A stretch of DNA of 64,000 bases from Pseudomonas sp. HOU2 (GCF_040729435.1 NZ_CP160398.1:1860001-1924000); one strand, 5' to 3'. Positions 44,913 to 53,687 are shown, numbered from the stretch's first letter. Notes: generated from the sequence alone by a model not told the origin. Numbers and translations: made by a program.

Positions 44913-46232
44913 ATGGATAACTCCAACGCCCTGCCCCTTGGGTCGGCTGCCGCGCCCGCCAAAGAAAGAACCACCGCCAGCCGGATCAAATCGATCTTCA
45001 GCGGCTCGGTCGGCAACATGGTCGAGTGGTACGACTGGTACGTCTACGCCGCCTTCTCGCTGTACTTCGCCAAGACTTTCTTCCCCGCCGGTTCCAGCAC
45101 CGCGCAACTGATGAACACCGCCGCGATCTTCGCCGTGGGCTTCCTGATGCGTCCGATCGGTGGCTGGCTGATGGGCCTCTATGCCGACAAGGTCGGGCGC
45201 AAGAAAGCACTGATGGCTTCGGTCTACCTGATGTGCTTCGGCTCGCTGCTGATCGCCCTCAGCCCCAACTATGAAACCATCGGCATCGGCGCGCCGATCC
45301 TGCTGGTGTTCGCCCGTTTGCTGCAGGGCCTGTCGGTGGGCGGTGAATACGGCACCTCCGCCACCTATCTGTCGGAGATGGCGACCAAGGAACGTCGCGG
45401 CTTCTTCTCCAGCTTCCAGTACGTGACCCTGATCTCTGGTCAGCTCATCGCCCTGGGCGTGCTGATCGTGCTGCAGAACATGCTGACCACCGAACAGCTG
45501 TACGCGTGGGGCTGGCGTATTCCGTTTGCCATCGGCGCACTGTGCGCGATCGTCGCGCTGTACCTGCGTCGCGGCATGGAAGAAACCGAGTCGTTCACCA
45601 AGAAAGAGAAGTCCAAGGAAAGCGCCATGCGCACCTTGCTGCGCCACCCGAAAGAACTGCTGACCGTGGTCGGCCTGACCATGGGCGGGACGCTGGCGTT
45701 CTACACCTACACCACCTACATGCAGAAATACCTGGTGAACACCGTCGGCATGAGCATCTCCGACTCGACCACCATTTCTGCCGCCACGCTGTTCCTGTTC
45801 ATGTGCCTGCAACCGATCATTGGTGGTCTGTCCGATAAAATCGGTCGTCGTCCGATCCTGATCGCCTTTGGCGTGCTCGGTACGATCTTCACCGTGCCGA
45901 TCCTGATGACCCTGCACACCATCCAGACCTGGTGGGGCGCGTTCTTCCTGATCATGGCGGCACTGATCATTGTCAGCGGCTACACCTCGATCAACGCCGT
46001 GGTGAAGGCCGAGCTGTTCCCGACCGAAATCCGCGCGCTGGGCGTCGGCCTGCCGTACGCGCTGACCGTGTCGATCTTCGGCGGCACCGCCGAATATATC
46101 GCGCTGTGGTTCAAGAGCATCGGCATGGAAACCGGTTACTACTGGTACGTGACCGCGTGCATCGCGGTGTCGCTGCTGGTGTACATCACCATGAAAGACA
46201 CGCAGAAACATTCGCGGATCGTGACTGACTGA
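44913..46232 (+). CDS. MFS dicarboxylate permease (probably alpha-ketoglutarate:H+ symporter)
   Basis: A 439-residue protein with 12 predicted membrane helices, of the metabolite:H+ symporter family (KgtP/ShiA-like). Family marks are GNMVEWYDWYVYAAFSLYFA near the N-terminus, the loop 2-3 motif GLYADKVGRKKALM, LLQGLSVGGEYGTSATYLSE in helix 5, and the repeat motif GGLSDKIGRRP in the second half. It would import alpha-ketoglutarate or a related acid with protons. Preceding sigma54 promoter, activator sites and the kinase/regulator pair suggest substrate-induced expression. Substrate identity rests on family resemblance and context. Confidence 0.88.
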   Translation: MDNSNALPLGSAAAPAKERTTASRIKSIFSGSVGNMVEWYDWYVYAAFSLYFAKTFFPAGSSTAQLMNTAAIFAVGFLMRPIGGWLMGLYADKVGRKKALMASVYLMCFGSLLIALSPNYETIGIGAPILLVFARLLQGLSVGGEYGTSATYLSEMATKERRGFFSSFQYVTLISGQLIALGVLIVLQNMLTTEQLYAWGWRIPFAIGALCAIVALYLRRGMEETESFTKKEKSKESAMRTLLRHPKELLTVVGLTMGGTLAFYTYTTYMQKYLVNTVGMSISDSTTISAATLFLFMCLQPIIGGLSDKIGRRPILIAFGVLGTIFTVPILMTLHTIQTWWGAFFLIMAALIIVSGYTSINAVVKAELFPTEIRALGVGLPYALTVSIFGGTAEYIALWFKSIGMETGYYWYVTACIAVSLLVYITMKDTQKHSRIVTD

Positions 46233-46270
46233 TCGGGTTTTCACAGCCACTGCAACGGTGGCTGTGGTGG

Positions 46271-46370
46271 CCTCATCGCTGGCAAGCCAGCTCCCACAGG
46301 TTCGGGTGGTGCACACAGATTTGGTGAACATCACCGACCATTGTGGGAGCTGGCTTGCCAGCGATTGGGG
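46271..46370. repeat. REP-type inverted repeat pair, class GCTGGCAAGCCAGC
   Basis: Arms CATCGCTGGCAAGCCAGCTC.. and reverse complement, between the convergent permease and four-repeat membrane protein genes. The right arm has one extra T (CGATTGGGG). Confidence 0.85.
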
Positions 46371-46380
46371 CGACTCGGTA

Positions 46381-47139
46381 TCAGGACAATTCAGCAACTA
46401 GCGGCGGCTTGCCATAACGCTTCTGCGCATACGACGCGCCGACAATCATCACCAGCAGAATCCCCGCCAGCACCGCCGACGAGCCGATGGTGCCGAAGTC
46501 CAGGCCACCCTTTTCATGGGGCTTGGTCATCAGATCGCCCAAGGTCGCACCGAACGGCCGGGTCAGCACGAACGCCACCCAGAACAACAGCACCGACGAA
46601 ATCTTCGTGAAGTATTTGAGCGCCACGACCACGGCAATGGTCGAGCCGATCAGCAGCGCACCACCGGCAAACCCCAGGCCCGAGTCATCGGCCAGGTAGT
46701 CGCCGAGCGCCGTGCCCAAGGTGTTGGAAAACAGAATCGCCATCCAGTAGAACATCTCGCCGCGGAAGGTCTGCACCTTGCTGACGTTCAGCGAATCGCC
46801 GCTCAGGCGCCAGGCCGCGAAGATCGCCAGCAGAATCGCAATCAGGATCATCGACCCGGTGGCATAGCCGAGCCCAAGGGTGCGATCCATGAAATCGGAC
46901 ATGGTGGTGCCGGCAGTGCTGGTGGACAGAATCACGATCCAGTACAGCAGCGGCTTGTAGGTCTTGGCCATCAGTTGGCTGATCAGGGTCAGCACGAACA
47001 CGCTGATCAGGATCAGCGAGCTGAGGGCGTACCCGACGTTGAGGGTCATCGACAGCAAATCCCCTGCGGTTTCCCCCAGGGTCGTCGCGCAGATTTTCAT
47101 GACCCAGAACGCCAGGGTGATTTGAGGCAGTTTGTTCAT
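46381..47139 (-). CDS. Four-repeat integral membrane protein (COG4705-like)
   Basis: Start taken at ATG 47139 (MNKLPQITLAFW) with a GGAG about 11 bases upstream; 252 residues. It has about eight hydrophobic helices arranged as four copies of a unit that carries a small/Thr-rich motif and an acidic residue followed by G-x-G-Y/F: ATTLGETAGDLLS.., STAGTTMSDFMD.., NTLGTALGDYLA.. and RPFGATLGDLMT... This pattern fits the uncharacterised membrane-protein family COG4705. The repeated T/G/D motif in four places suggests a shared site inside the membrane, perhaps for ion passage, but no function is established to my knowledge. It seems monocistronic. Confidence 0.75.
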   Translation of the reverse strand: MNKLPQITLAFWVMKICATTLGETAGDLLSMTLNVGYALSSLILISVFVLTLISQLMAKTYKPLLYWIVILSTSTAGTTMSDFMDRTLGLGYATGSMILIAILLAIFAAWRLSGDSLNVSKVQTFRGEMFYWMAILFSNTLGTALGDYLADDSGLGFAGGALLIGSTIAVVVALKYFTKISSVLLFWVAFVLTRPFGATLGDLMTKPHEKGGLDFGTIGSSAVLAGILLVMIVGASYAQKRYGKPPLVAELS

Positions 47140-47481
47140 CGCAAGCAAAGCTCCAGTGTGAGACGGCCGGTTCTTGGGTTTTCTGGCCGTGGGCAGACTG
47201 GCGATGCGTCGGTGAAAAAGCGGTCGGCAACAGATGAAAAATCTGTCATATCGCGAAAACAGCGATTAATCCCCCATTAATGCTGCCCTTGCACCCTACC
47301 AATACCTGATCGATGACCTGCGCGGCGTTCGCTCCCGACAGTGGAAGCCCATTCAATGCGCCGCCCTTAACATCAAGTTAATCGATTGTTTTTAGCATTT
47401 ATTTGCGCTTTTTAATCAATTTAGTTGGCGTAGCATTCAACCCAAGCAAGACACACCGCCAACCCATCCGGAGTCACGAAC
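47140..47481. other. Intergenic region between divergent membrane protein and secreted repeat protein genes
   Basis: This 342-base gap is AT-rich for the window around 47368-47445 (runs such as TTGTTTTTAGCATTTATTTG), which probably includes the promoter and leader of the gene starting at 47482. The CCGGAG ribosome site is at 47467-47472. I see no other gene. Confidence 0.5.
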
Positions 47482-47757
47482 ATGAAAACCAAACTGATCC
47501 TCGCCCTGACCCTGTCCGTACTGGCCGCCAACACCTTCGCTGCCGATGGCTCGGACAAAACCAAATCGGCCGAATTCATTTCCGGCGCCAGCGCCGCCAT
47601 CGAAACCAGCCACTCGGGCACTTACGCCGCTGACGGTTTCGATAAAACCAACCTCGGCAAAACCGTGGCCGCCGATGGCTTCGATAAAACCGGTACTGCC
47701 AACGCCATCGCGGCTGACGGCTTCGATAAAACAGGGACCGCTGCAGCCATCAGCTGA
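47482..47757 (+). CDS. Small secreted protein with AADGFDKT repeats
   Basis: A 91-residue protein. Residues 1-20 form a typical signal peptide ending in ANTFA, so the mature protein (~71 residues) should reach the periplasm or outside. The mature part has four repeats: AADGSDKT, then three of AADGFDKT, spaced 16-28 residues apart and separated by small-residue linkers (GTANAI, GTAAAI). It has no cysteine and few hydrophobics, so it may be unstructured. The D-G-x-D pattern could bind a metal ion, but it does not fit RTX or EF-hand repeats. I do not recognise a function. A hairpin terminator follows. Confidence 0.75.
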   Translation: MKTKLILALTLSVLAANTFAADGSDKTKSAEFISGASAAIETSHSGTYAADGFDKTNLGKTVAADGFDKTGTANAIAADGFDKTGTAAAIS

Positions 47758-47776
47758 CTATCAGCGGTCCTTCCAC

Positions 47777-47796
47777 AGCCCGGCCTCGGCCGGGCT
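47777..47796 (+). terminator. Probable terminator of the small secreted protein gene
   Basis: AGCCCGGCC / GGCCGGGCT stem with a very short loop, 20 bases after the stop codon. The following T tract is weak (TTAGTCATTTCT). Confidence 0.55.
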
Positions 47797-47840
47797 TAGT
47801 CATTTCTGGGGCAGCACAATTTCTGAAATCCACGCAAAAC

Positions 47841-47934
47841 CCTGTGGGAGCTGGCTTGCCAGCGATGACAATCTTTCATTCAAAGTAATTGTCGACTGAC
47901 AGACCGCCATCGCTGGCAAGCCAGCTCCCACAGG
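47841..47934. repeat. REP-type inverted repeat pair, class GCTGGCAAGCCAGC (opposite orientation)
   Basis: Arms CCTGTGGGAGCTGGCTTGCC.. (47841-47867) and reverse complement (47908-47934), with the two arms facing opposite to the pairs at 23451 and 46271. It separates the secreted protein and flavin reductase genes. Confidence 0.85.
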
Positions 47935-48031
47935 TTTTCCATTAAATGGAATATCAGTGACCGACTGGAAATTGTCTGACCGTGCTTGCACTATTGTTCA
48001 CCTGTCCTAGCCCCCTTCCGGAACCCCATCC

Positions 48032-48661
48032 ATGTCCGACGACATCCACTTCTACGAACCCGCCAACGGCCACGGCCTGCCCCACGATCCGTTCAACGCC
48101 ATCGTCGGCCCGCGCCCTATCGGCTGGATTTCTTCGCAGGATGCCAATGGGCAGTTGAACCTGGCGCCATACAGCTTCTTCAACGCGTTCAACTACATCC
48201 CGCCGATCATTGGTTTTTCCAGCGTCGGGCGCAAAGACAGCCTGAACAACATCGAGCAGACCGGCGAGTTCGTCTGGAACCTCGCTACCCGGCCGCTGGC
48301 CGAGCAGATGAACCAGAGCTGCGCGATGGTCGCGCCCGAGGTCAACGAGTTTGAACTGGCGGGGCTGACGCCGGCGGCGTCGAAAGTGATTGCGGTGCCA
48401 CGGGTAGCCGAAAGCCCGGTGTCCTTCGAGTGCAAGGTCACGCAGATCATTCAGTTGCAGCGCGCCGATGGCGAAACGGTGCCGAGCTGGCTGGTGCTCG
48501 GCGAAGTGGTCGCCGTGCATATCGCCAAGTGGCTGTTGAAGGACGGAATCTACGACACCGCCGCGGCAGAACCGATTCTGCGCGGCGGCGGGCCGGCGGA
48601 TTATTTCCAGTTGGGGCCAGAGGCCCTGTTCAAGATGTGGCGCCCGGGGGCGGTCAAATAA
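48032..48661 (+). CDS. Flavin reductase family protein (FMN-binding split barrel)
   Basis: A 209-residue cytoplasmic protein of the flavin reductase-like / DIM6-NTAB group. The N-terminal GPRPIGWISSQDANGQLNLA followed by PYSFFNAFNYIPPIIGFSS is the FMN-binding signature, and the middle holds NLATRPLAEQMNQS. The length is usual for stand-alone members. It would bind FMN and could supply reduced flavin or act in a redox reaction; the partner is not obvious. It stands alone, with the next two small genes on the opposite strand; its stop is adjacent to that of the convergent 80-residue gene. Confidence 0.85.
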   Translation: MSDDIHFYEPANGHGLPHDPFNAIVGPRPIGWISSQDANGQLNLAPYSFFNAFNYIPPIIGFSSVGRKDSLNNIEQTGEFVWNLATRPLAEQMNQSCAMVAPEVNEFELAGLTPAASKVIAVPRVAESPVSFECKVTQIIQLQRADGETVPSWLVLGEVVAVHIAKWLLKDGIYDTAAAEPILRGGGPADYFQLGPEALFKMWRPGAVK

Positions 48662-48904
48662 CTACCAGATCAACTCGGCGTCATCAGTGACACCCTTGAG
48701 GCGGTCCAGCTCATTGATGGCAGCCTCATCGGCAGCGATGGCGCCGGGGAACACCTGATCACCCAGCAGCTTGTGGAAGCGTGGCGCACCGCCATCGACC
48801 AGGGCCTTGACCGCGATTGCCGCGTGATAACCCTTGTTGCCGCCCAACTCGACGGGGACGACTGCGGAGACTGCTTCGAAGTGTTCGAACTCTTTACGTG
48901 CCAT
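48662..48904 (-). CDS. Conserved hypothetical small protein
   Basis: Start taken at ATG 48904 (MARKEFEHFEAVSAV), with AGGA about 12 bases upstream, giving 80 residues. It is acidic, soluble, with no signal peptide, cysteines or membrane segment; VPVELGGNKGYHAAIAVKAL is its most distinctive segment. I do not recognise the family. Its stop meets that of the convergent flavin reductase gene, and it follows the monooxygenase-like gene by about 45 bases on the same strand, so those two may be co-transcribed. The clean ribosome site and tight packing support a real gene. Confidence 0.6.
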   Translation of the reverse strand: MARKEFEHFEAVSAVVPVELGGNKGYHAAIAVKALVDGGAPRFHKLLGDQVFPGAIAADEAAINELDRLKGVTDDAELIW

Positions 48905-48947
48905 GGCACACATCCTGGCTCAGATGAATAAGCCGGACATTAAACCC

Positions 48948-49301
48948 TCAACCGGCGAGTTTGTGTATCGGTGCCGGGCATTGTCCGAGCGCCTGCGCCG
49001 CCGACACCTCTTTGAAGGTGTGGAAATCCAGGCTGTTGACCACCAGGTCTTGAACCAATTCGGCAAAGATTTGCATCGACGGACTGTTGAAATACGCGGT
49101 CATCGCCTGTTGATGGCTCCAGAAACCGGAGACCAGCCACAGCTCCGGATCGCATTGCGAATGCTGCAGGGCGAAGTTCAGGCAACCGGGGGCGTTGCGT
49201 GAAGGTTCGATCAAGGCGCTGAGGCGTACACCCAGTTCGGCGGAGCGTCCGGCGCGCGCTCGAACGAAGGCCATATGACTGACGGGAATCTGCTTGGACA
49301 T
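48948..49301 (-). CDS. Antibiotic biosynthesis monooxygenase (ABM) domain protein
   Basis: ATG 49301 (MSKQIPVSHMAFVRARAG) is preceded by a good GGGAGG site; 117 residues. The length and layout fit a single ABM ferredoxin-like barrel: a first strand, a helix (ELGVRLSALIEPSRNAPGC), the LNFALQHSQCDPELWLVSGFW strand pair and a second helix. Such proteins often dimerise and act as small cofactor-free oxygenases or heme/quinone-modifying enzymes, but many are uncharacterised. The longer open frame to 49430 has no ribosome site. Confidence 0.75.
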   Translation of the reverse strand: MSKQIPVSHMAFVRARAGRSAELGVRLSALIEPSRNAPGCLNFALQHSQCDPELWLVSGFWSHQQAMTAYFNSPSMQIFAELVQDLVVNSLDFHTFKEVSAAQALGQCPAPIHKLAG

Positions 49302-49731
49302 GTTCAACCCTCCCAGGGAGTCGCGTGGCAGCCGGGGGCAGGCTGCGACAGGATCCAAGGTTAAGGGCCGGGCGCAAGGTGCCGTTAGTCGATTCCTGCC
49401 GCTGCGTTGCACAATCCTGCGAGACTGCACAAACGCCCGATGTCGACGGGTAGAAACCTGTCACACCGCTGTCACAACGCTTTTGTGTAGGAGCTGCCGA
49501 AGGCTGCGATCTTTTGACTTTTGTTTTTAAAATCAAAAGATCGCAGCCTTCGGCAGCTCCTACAGGGGGATTCGACTGCAGGTCGCTATGCGTCGGGTGC
49601 AGGTTGATGGCGGTGGCACAAAACCAGCCAATGCAGAATCAGGCAAGCATTTGACAGGATGTGTCTACCGCTTGCGCTTGCACAAATATAGGCTCTGCCC
49701 CATTCCACCGTCTTAGCAGAGGATGCCGCGC
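49302..49731. other. Intergenic region upstream of the AraC gene
   Basis: A 430-base gap between divergent genes. It holds the long inverted repeat at 49486-49564 and presumably two promoters. Near 49648-49690 are TTGACA and TATAGGCT elements about 34 bases apart, too far for one sigma70 promoter. I see no gene. Confidence 0.5.
49486..49564. repeat. Long inverted repeat, class TGTAGGAGCTGCCGAAGG
   Basis: Perfect 32-base arms (49486-49517 and 49533-49564) around a 15-base AT-rich loop. A transcript would form a very stable hairpin. Confidence 0.9.
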
Positions 49732-50661
49732 ATGACGTCATTCGATCGTTTCCAGGCCCCGCTCGATGTCGACATGGAAAAACAGCGTGCGGAGCTCGCG
49801 GGGATCATCCGCCGCAACACCACCGACGATGGCAGTTACCAGACCGCCATCGGCTCGCTGTTCATGTCGCGCCACACAAAATCCCACGACTTCGCCCCGG
49901 TGCTGGCGCAACCGGCGTTGTGCATCATGGCCCAGGGCCGCAAAGAGGTGCGGCTGGCGGACGAATATTTCAATTACGACCCGCTGAATTACCTGGTGGT
50001 CTCGGTCTCGATGCCGTTGAGCGGGCGGGTGGTGAATGTCTCGCCGGAAGATCCGATCCTCGCTGTGCGTCTGGACATCGATCCGGCGGAAATCACCGCA
50101 CTGATCGCCGACGCCGGGCCGATGGGCGTGCCGACCCGGCCGACCGGGCGTGGCCTGTATGTGGAAAAGATCGACAGCGCGATGCTCGACGCGGTGTTGC
50201 GTCTGGCACGCTTGCTGGATGCACCGAAAGACATTGCCATGCTCGCGCCGCTGATTCGCCGGGAGATTCTCTATCGCCTGCTGCGCAGTCCGCAGGGCCA
50301 TCGCTTGTATGAAATCGCGATTGCCAACAGCCAGAGCCACCGCATCAGCCAGGCGATCAAATGGCTCAACGGCAACTTCGAACAGCCGCTGCGCATCGAT
50401 GATCTGGCGAAAGAAGTGAACCTCAGCGTCTCGACCCTGCATCACCGCTTCAAGGCGATGACCGCGATGAGTCCGTTGCAATATCAGAAGCAATTGCGCC
50501 TGCAAGAGGCGCGGCGCCTGATGCTGGCCGAAGGGCTGGAAGCGTCGGCAGCGGGCTATCGCGTGGGCTATGAAAGCCCGTCGCAGTTCAGCCGCGAGTA
50601 CAGCCGCTTGTTTGGTGCGCCGCCGTTGCGGGATCTGGCGCGGTTGCGGCAGTCGGTCTGA
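49732..50661 (+). CDS. AraC-family transcriptional regulator
   Basis: ATG 49732 (MTSFDRFQAPLD) is preferred because GAGG lies about 11 bases before it; ATG 49723 is too close. 309 residues. The N-terminal half matches the AraC_N type (QPALCIMAQGRKEVRLADEY, then YDPLNYLVVSVSMPLSGRVV), a cupin-like effector domain. The C-terminal ~100 residues are two HTH motifs (QPLRIDDLAKEVNLSVSTLH; AAGYRVGYESPSQFSREYSR). The inducer is unknown. It is convergent with the ABC transporter operon, so it may regulate distant genes rather than its neighbours. Confidence 0.88.
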   Translation: MTSFDRFQAPLDVDMEKQRAELAGIIRRNTTDDGSYQTAIGSLFMSRHTKSHDFAPVLAQPALCIMAQGRKEVRLADEYFNYDPLNYLVVSVSMPLSGRVVNVSPEDPILAVRLDIDPAEITALIADAGPMGVPTRPTGRGLYVEKIDSAMLDAVLRLARLLDAPKDIAMLAPLIRREILYRLLRSPQGHRLYEIAIANSQSHRISQAIKWLNGNFEQPLRIDDLAKEVNLSVSTLHHRFKAMTAMSPLQYQKQLRLQEARRLMLAEGLEASAAGYRVGYESPSQFSREYSRLFGAPPLRDLARLRQSV

Positions 50662-50687
50662 TCAAGGTTTGTGCTGGATCGATTGAC

Positions 50688-50785
50688 GCCATCGCTGGCA
50701 AGCCAGCTCCCACAGGTTTTTTTGCTGAACACAGAAGTTGTGCACACCCGAAAAACCTGTGGGAGCTGGCTTGCCAGCGATGGGG
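50688..50785. repeat. REP-type inverted repeat pair, class GCTGGCAAGCCAGC
   Basis: Arms 50688-50716 and 50756-50785, between the convergent AraC and ABC ATPase genes. Confidence 0.88.
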
Positions 50786-50811
50786 CCAGTCAAGACAACC
50801 TCAATCCTGAA

Positions 50812-51867
50812 TCAGGCACCGAGTACCCGACACGCCTCGCTCGGCAACGTCACCGACACCGGATGCCCGATCCCCAAACCGATCCCCTGACACGGCGTAC
50901 TCAACGCGGTGAACGCCACCCCGGAACACTCCACCGTGGTCTCGATGGTCGCGCCGATATCACGCACGAATGTCACCTTGCCGAGCAAGCGGTTGCCCGC
51001 CGTGGCTTGTGGCGCGGAAAGTTGCAGGTCTTCCGGGCGAATCAGCATCTTCACCTTCTGCCCCACCTCAATGCTGCTGCAGATCGGCACTTGCAGCGCA
51101 TCACCGCCCGGCAAACTGACCTTGCCGTCGCCCAGCGCCGTGGCCGGGAAGATGTTGCCCGAGCCGATGAAATCAGCGACGAATTCGTTGGCCGGATGCC
51201 GGTAGATTTCGATCGGCGTGCCCACCTGCTGCACCTTGTGTTCGCCCAGCACCACGACGATGTCGGCCATGGTCATGGCTTCGCGCTGGTCGTGGGTGAC
51301 CATGATCGTGGTGATGTTCAAGCGTTGCTGCAACTGGCGGATTTCCACCTGCATCGACTCGCGCAACTTGGCGTCCAGCGCCGACAGCGGTTCGTCGAGC
51401 AGAAGGATTTTCGGCCGCGAGGCGATGGCCCGGGCAATCGCCACCCGCTGCCGTTGCCCGCCGGAGAGTTTCGCCACCGGCCGGTCGATCATGGCTTGCA
51501 ACTGGATCAGCTCCAGCAGTTCCACCACTCGCGCCTGCTGCTCGGTCTTACTGACGCCGCGCAGTTTCAGCGGGTAGGCGATGTTCTCGCCGACGGTCAT
51601 GTGCGGGAACAGCGCCAGCGACTGGAACACCATGCCGAAGTTGCGCAGGTGCGCCGGGGTGTGACCGATGTTCTCGCCGTCCAGGCGAATCTCGCCGCCG
51701 GTGAGGGTTTCCAGCCCGGCGATCATCCGCAGCAAGGTGGTTTTGCCGCAGCCAGACGGGCCGAGAAAACACACCAGTTTGCCTTCCGGCAAATGCAGGT
51801 TGACGTCCTGTACCGCGCAAGCCGAGCCGTAGAATTTCTCGACGTTTTCCAGAATCAGACCAGTCAT
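50812..51867 (-). CDS. ABC transporter ATP-binding protein (PotA-like)
   Basis: Start at ATG 51867 (MTGLILENVEKFYG) with a GAGGTG site; 351 residues. It has Walker A GPSGCGKTT, signature LSGGQRQRVAIARA, Walker B ILLLDEPLSALD and the H-loop VTHDQREAMTM. The C-terminal ~100 residues are a TOBE domain typical of spermidine/putrescine and iron type importers. It energises import through the two permeases encoded just upstream (13-base gap). Substrate is inferred from the linked catabolic genes: polyamine, agmatine or guanidino compounds are likeliest. Confidence 0.9.
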   Translation of the reverse strand: MTGLILENVEKFYGSACAVQDVNLHLPEGKLVCFLGPSGCGKTTLLRMIAGLETLTGGEIRLDGENIGHTPAHLRNFGMVFQSLALFPHMTVGENIAYPLKLRGVSKTEQQARVVELLELIQLQAMIDRPVAKLSGGQRQRVAIARAIASRPKILLLDEPLSALDAKLRESMQVEIRQLQQRLNITTIMVTHDQREAMTMADIVVVLGEHKVQQVGTPIEIYRHPANEFVADFIGSGNIFPATALGDGKVSLPGGDALQVPICSSIEVGQKVKMLIRPEDLQLSAPQATAGNRLLGKVTFVRDIGATIETTVECSGVAFTALSTPCQGIGLGIGHPVSVTLPSEACRVLGA

Positions 51868-51880
51868 GTTGCACCTCAAA

Positions 51881-52729
51881 TCAAAAGGAAACGCCGCCCT
51901 CGCCCACCAGCTTCTCCAGCGCCCAGATCAGGACGAAGTCGATCAGCACGATCAGCACGGCAAACGAGAACACGGTAGGGTCGAGCGATGACACGGTGCG
52001 GCTGTACATCCAGATCGGCACGGTCATGACGTCGATGGTGTAGAGGAAATAGGTCACGGTGAATTCGTTGAACGAGACGATGAACGCCAGCAGCATCCCC
52101 GCCAGAATCCCCGACTTCATCAACGGCACTACCACGTCGACAATCGCCCGCAGCGGTGAAGCGCCGAGCATCCGCGCGGCTTCTTCGACTTCGCTGCCGA
52201 TGGAGAGCATGGCGGCGGTGCAGTTTTTCACCACGAACGGCAGCGCCAGAATCACGTGGGCAATCACCAGCCGCGAGGTGGTCAGATGGAACGGCAGGCT
52301 GTCGAACACCAGCAGCAACGCCAGCCCCAACACCACCATCGGAAACACCAGCGGCAGCGACATCAGTTGCAGCGCCACGGCTTTGCCACGGAACTCGCAA
52401 CGGGTCAGCGCATAGGCGGCGGGCACCGCGATCAGCGTGGCGAAGACCATGGTCAGACACGACACCAGCAGGCTGGTGGCCATGGCCTGACCGAGACTCA
52501 GCACATCGCTGGCGTCGGGCGAGACGAAGGTGTGCCAGGCCGCCTTGTACCACTGCAGGCTGTAGCTGCTCGGCGGGAAGTCGAGGTTCGACGCACCGCT
52601 GAACGACATCACGATCATGGTCAGGATCGGCAACACCGCCAGCAGCAGAATGGACCCGGAAAGAATCCCGGCGAACTTGCCGGTGTCGCCGGGCAGCAGC
52701 GCCATGCGCTTCTTGATCAAAGTACTCAT
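51881..52729 (-). CDS. ABC transporter permease (PotC-like)
   Basis: A 282-residue inner-membrane protein with about six helices. The EAA loop (EVEEAARMLGASPLRAIVDV) that docks on the ATPase is clear. The tail LIVLIDFVLIWALEKLVGEG is usual for PotC-type permeases. ATG 52729 overlaps the stop of the first permease gene (ATGA), so the two are made in equal amounts and probably form a heterodimer. Confidence 0.9.
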   Translation of the reverse strand: MSTLIKKRMALLPGDTGKFAGILSGSILLLAVLPILTMIVMSFSGASNLDFPPSSYSLQWYKAAWHTFVSPDASDVLSLGQAMATSLLVSCLTMVFATLIAVPAAYALTRCEFRGKAVALQLMSLPLVFPMVVLGLALLLVFDSLPFHLTTSRLVIAHVILALPFVVKNCTAAMLSIGSEVEEAARMLGASPLRAIVDVVVPLMKSGILAGMLLAFIVSFNEFTVTYFLYTIDVMTVPIWMYSRTVSSLDPTVFSFAVLIVLIDFVLIWALEKLVGEGGVSF

Positions 52730-53634
52730 TGCGATGCCTCCAGCAGACGCCGACGACGGCCGGTGATGTATTCGGACAGGGTCATGATCGCCAGCGTGGT
52801 GACGATCAGCACCACCCCGGCAGCCGACGCGGCAGGCCAGTTCATCAGCGGCGCGATCTGGTCATGCACCATCACCGCGAGCATCGGTACACGGCGGCCA
52901 CCGAGCAGCAACGGCACCACAAAGCTGCTGGCGTTGTAGGCGAACACCAGCGTCGCCCCGGTGATGATCCCCGGCAGACTCATCGGCAACACCACCTGAC
53001 GGAACACCTGAAAACGGCTGGCGCCCAGAGTCGCGGCGGCCTCTTCGTAGGTACGCGCAACACCACGCATGGCGCTGGCAATCGGCAGCACGGCCAAAGG
53101 AAACGCGGTCTGCACCAGGCCCATCAGCACGCCGTTCTGGTTGTACAGCAACATGATCGGGCGCTTGATCAGGCCCAGGCCCATCAGCGCCTGGTTGAGC
53201 ATCCCGCCCGGGCCGAGAATCACCAGCCAGCCGTAGCTTTGCAGCAGCAGGTTGACCAGCAGCGGCAACAGCACCGCGGCGAGAAAAATCCGCCGCACGA
53301 ACGGCGAGGTCAGACGCGACATGGTGTACGCCACCGGGATCGCCAGCAGCACGGCGATCACCGCGCTGATCAGCGCCAGACGCAGGGTCAGCAGCAGGGA
53401 TTTCAGGTAATAGGGTTCGAGCAATTGCGCGTAGCTGGCGAGGTTGAACCCGCTCCATTCAGCGCCTTTAGTGCCGACGCTCATGCGCAGCACCAGCAGG
53501 CTGGCCGCGATCAGCACACCGAGAAACAGCATCGACGGCGTGAGGAAAAACCACGCCCGGGCGGTCGGCGAAATACCGCGCGCCGGGCGCACGTCAGCGG
53601 CGCCGACCGGTTGGGTCAGGGATTGATGTTCCAT
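52726..53634 (-). CDS. ABC transporter permease (PotB-like)
   Basis: Start at ATG 53634 (MEHQSLTQPVG); the longer frame reads through the inverted repeat and is discarded. 302 residues with about six membrane helices and the EAA loop TYEEAAATLGASRFQVFRQV. An N-terminal cytoplasmic tail of ~25 residues precedes the first helix. It pairs with the PotC-like permease. The ribosome site is weak. The substrate-binding protein gene upstream is separated by about 200 bases holding a stable inverted repeat, which may lower permease expression relative to the binding protein. Confidence 0.88.
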   Translation of the reverse strand: MEHQSLTQPVGAADVRPARGISPTARAWFFLTPSMLFLGVLIAASLLVLRMSVGTKGAEWSGFNLASYAQLLEPYYLKSLLLTLRLALISAVIAVLLAIPVAYTMSRLTSPFVRRIFLAAVLLPLLVNLLLQSYGWLVILGPGGMLNQALMGLGLIKRPIMLLYNQNGVLMGLVQTAFPLAVLPIASAMRGVARTYEEAAATLGASRFQVFRQVVLPMSLPGIITGATLVFAYNASSFVVPLLLGGRRVPMLAVMVHDQIAPLMNWPAASAAGVVLIVTTLAIMTLSEYITGRRRRLLEASQ

Positions 53635-53687
53635 AGCAATGATCTCGTCAATGGAAAGCCAACAGGATTGAAATCCGGGATAAACCC

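Noticed and set aside
44910..46397. 495-residue frame antisense to the MFS permease
   Set aside because: His/Gln/Gly-rich mirror of a transporter gene and runs through the REP pair.
47482..47757. RTX or EF-hand calcium repeats in the small secreted protein
   Set aside because: The repeat AADGFDKT lacks G-G-x-G-x-D-x-U-x and the EF-hand spacing.
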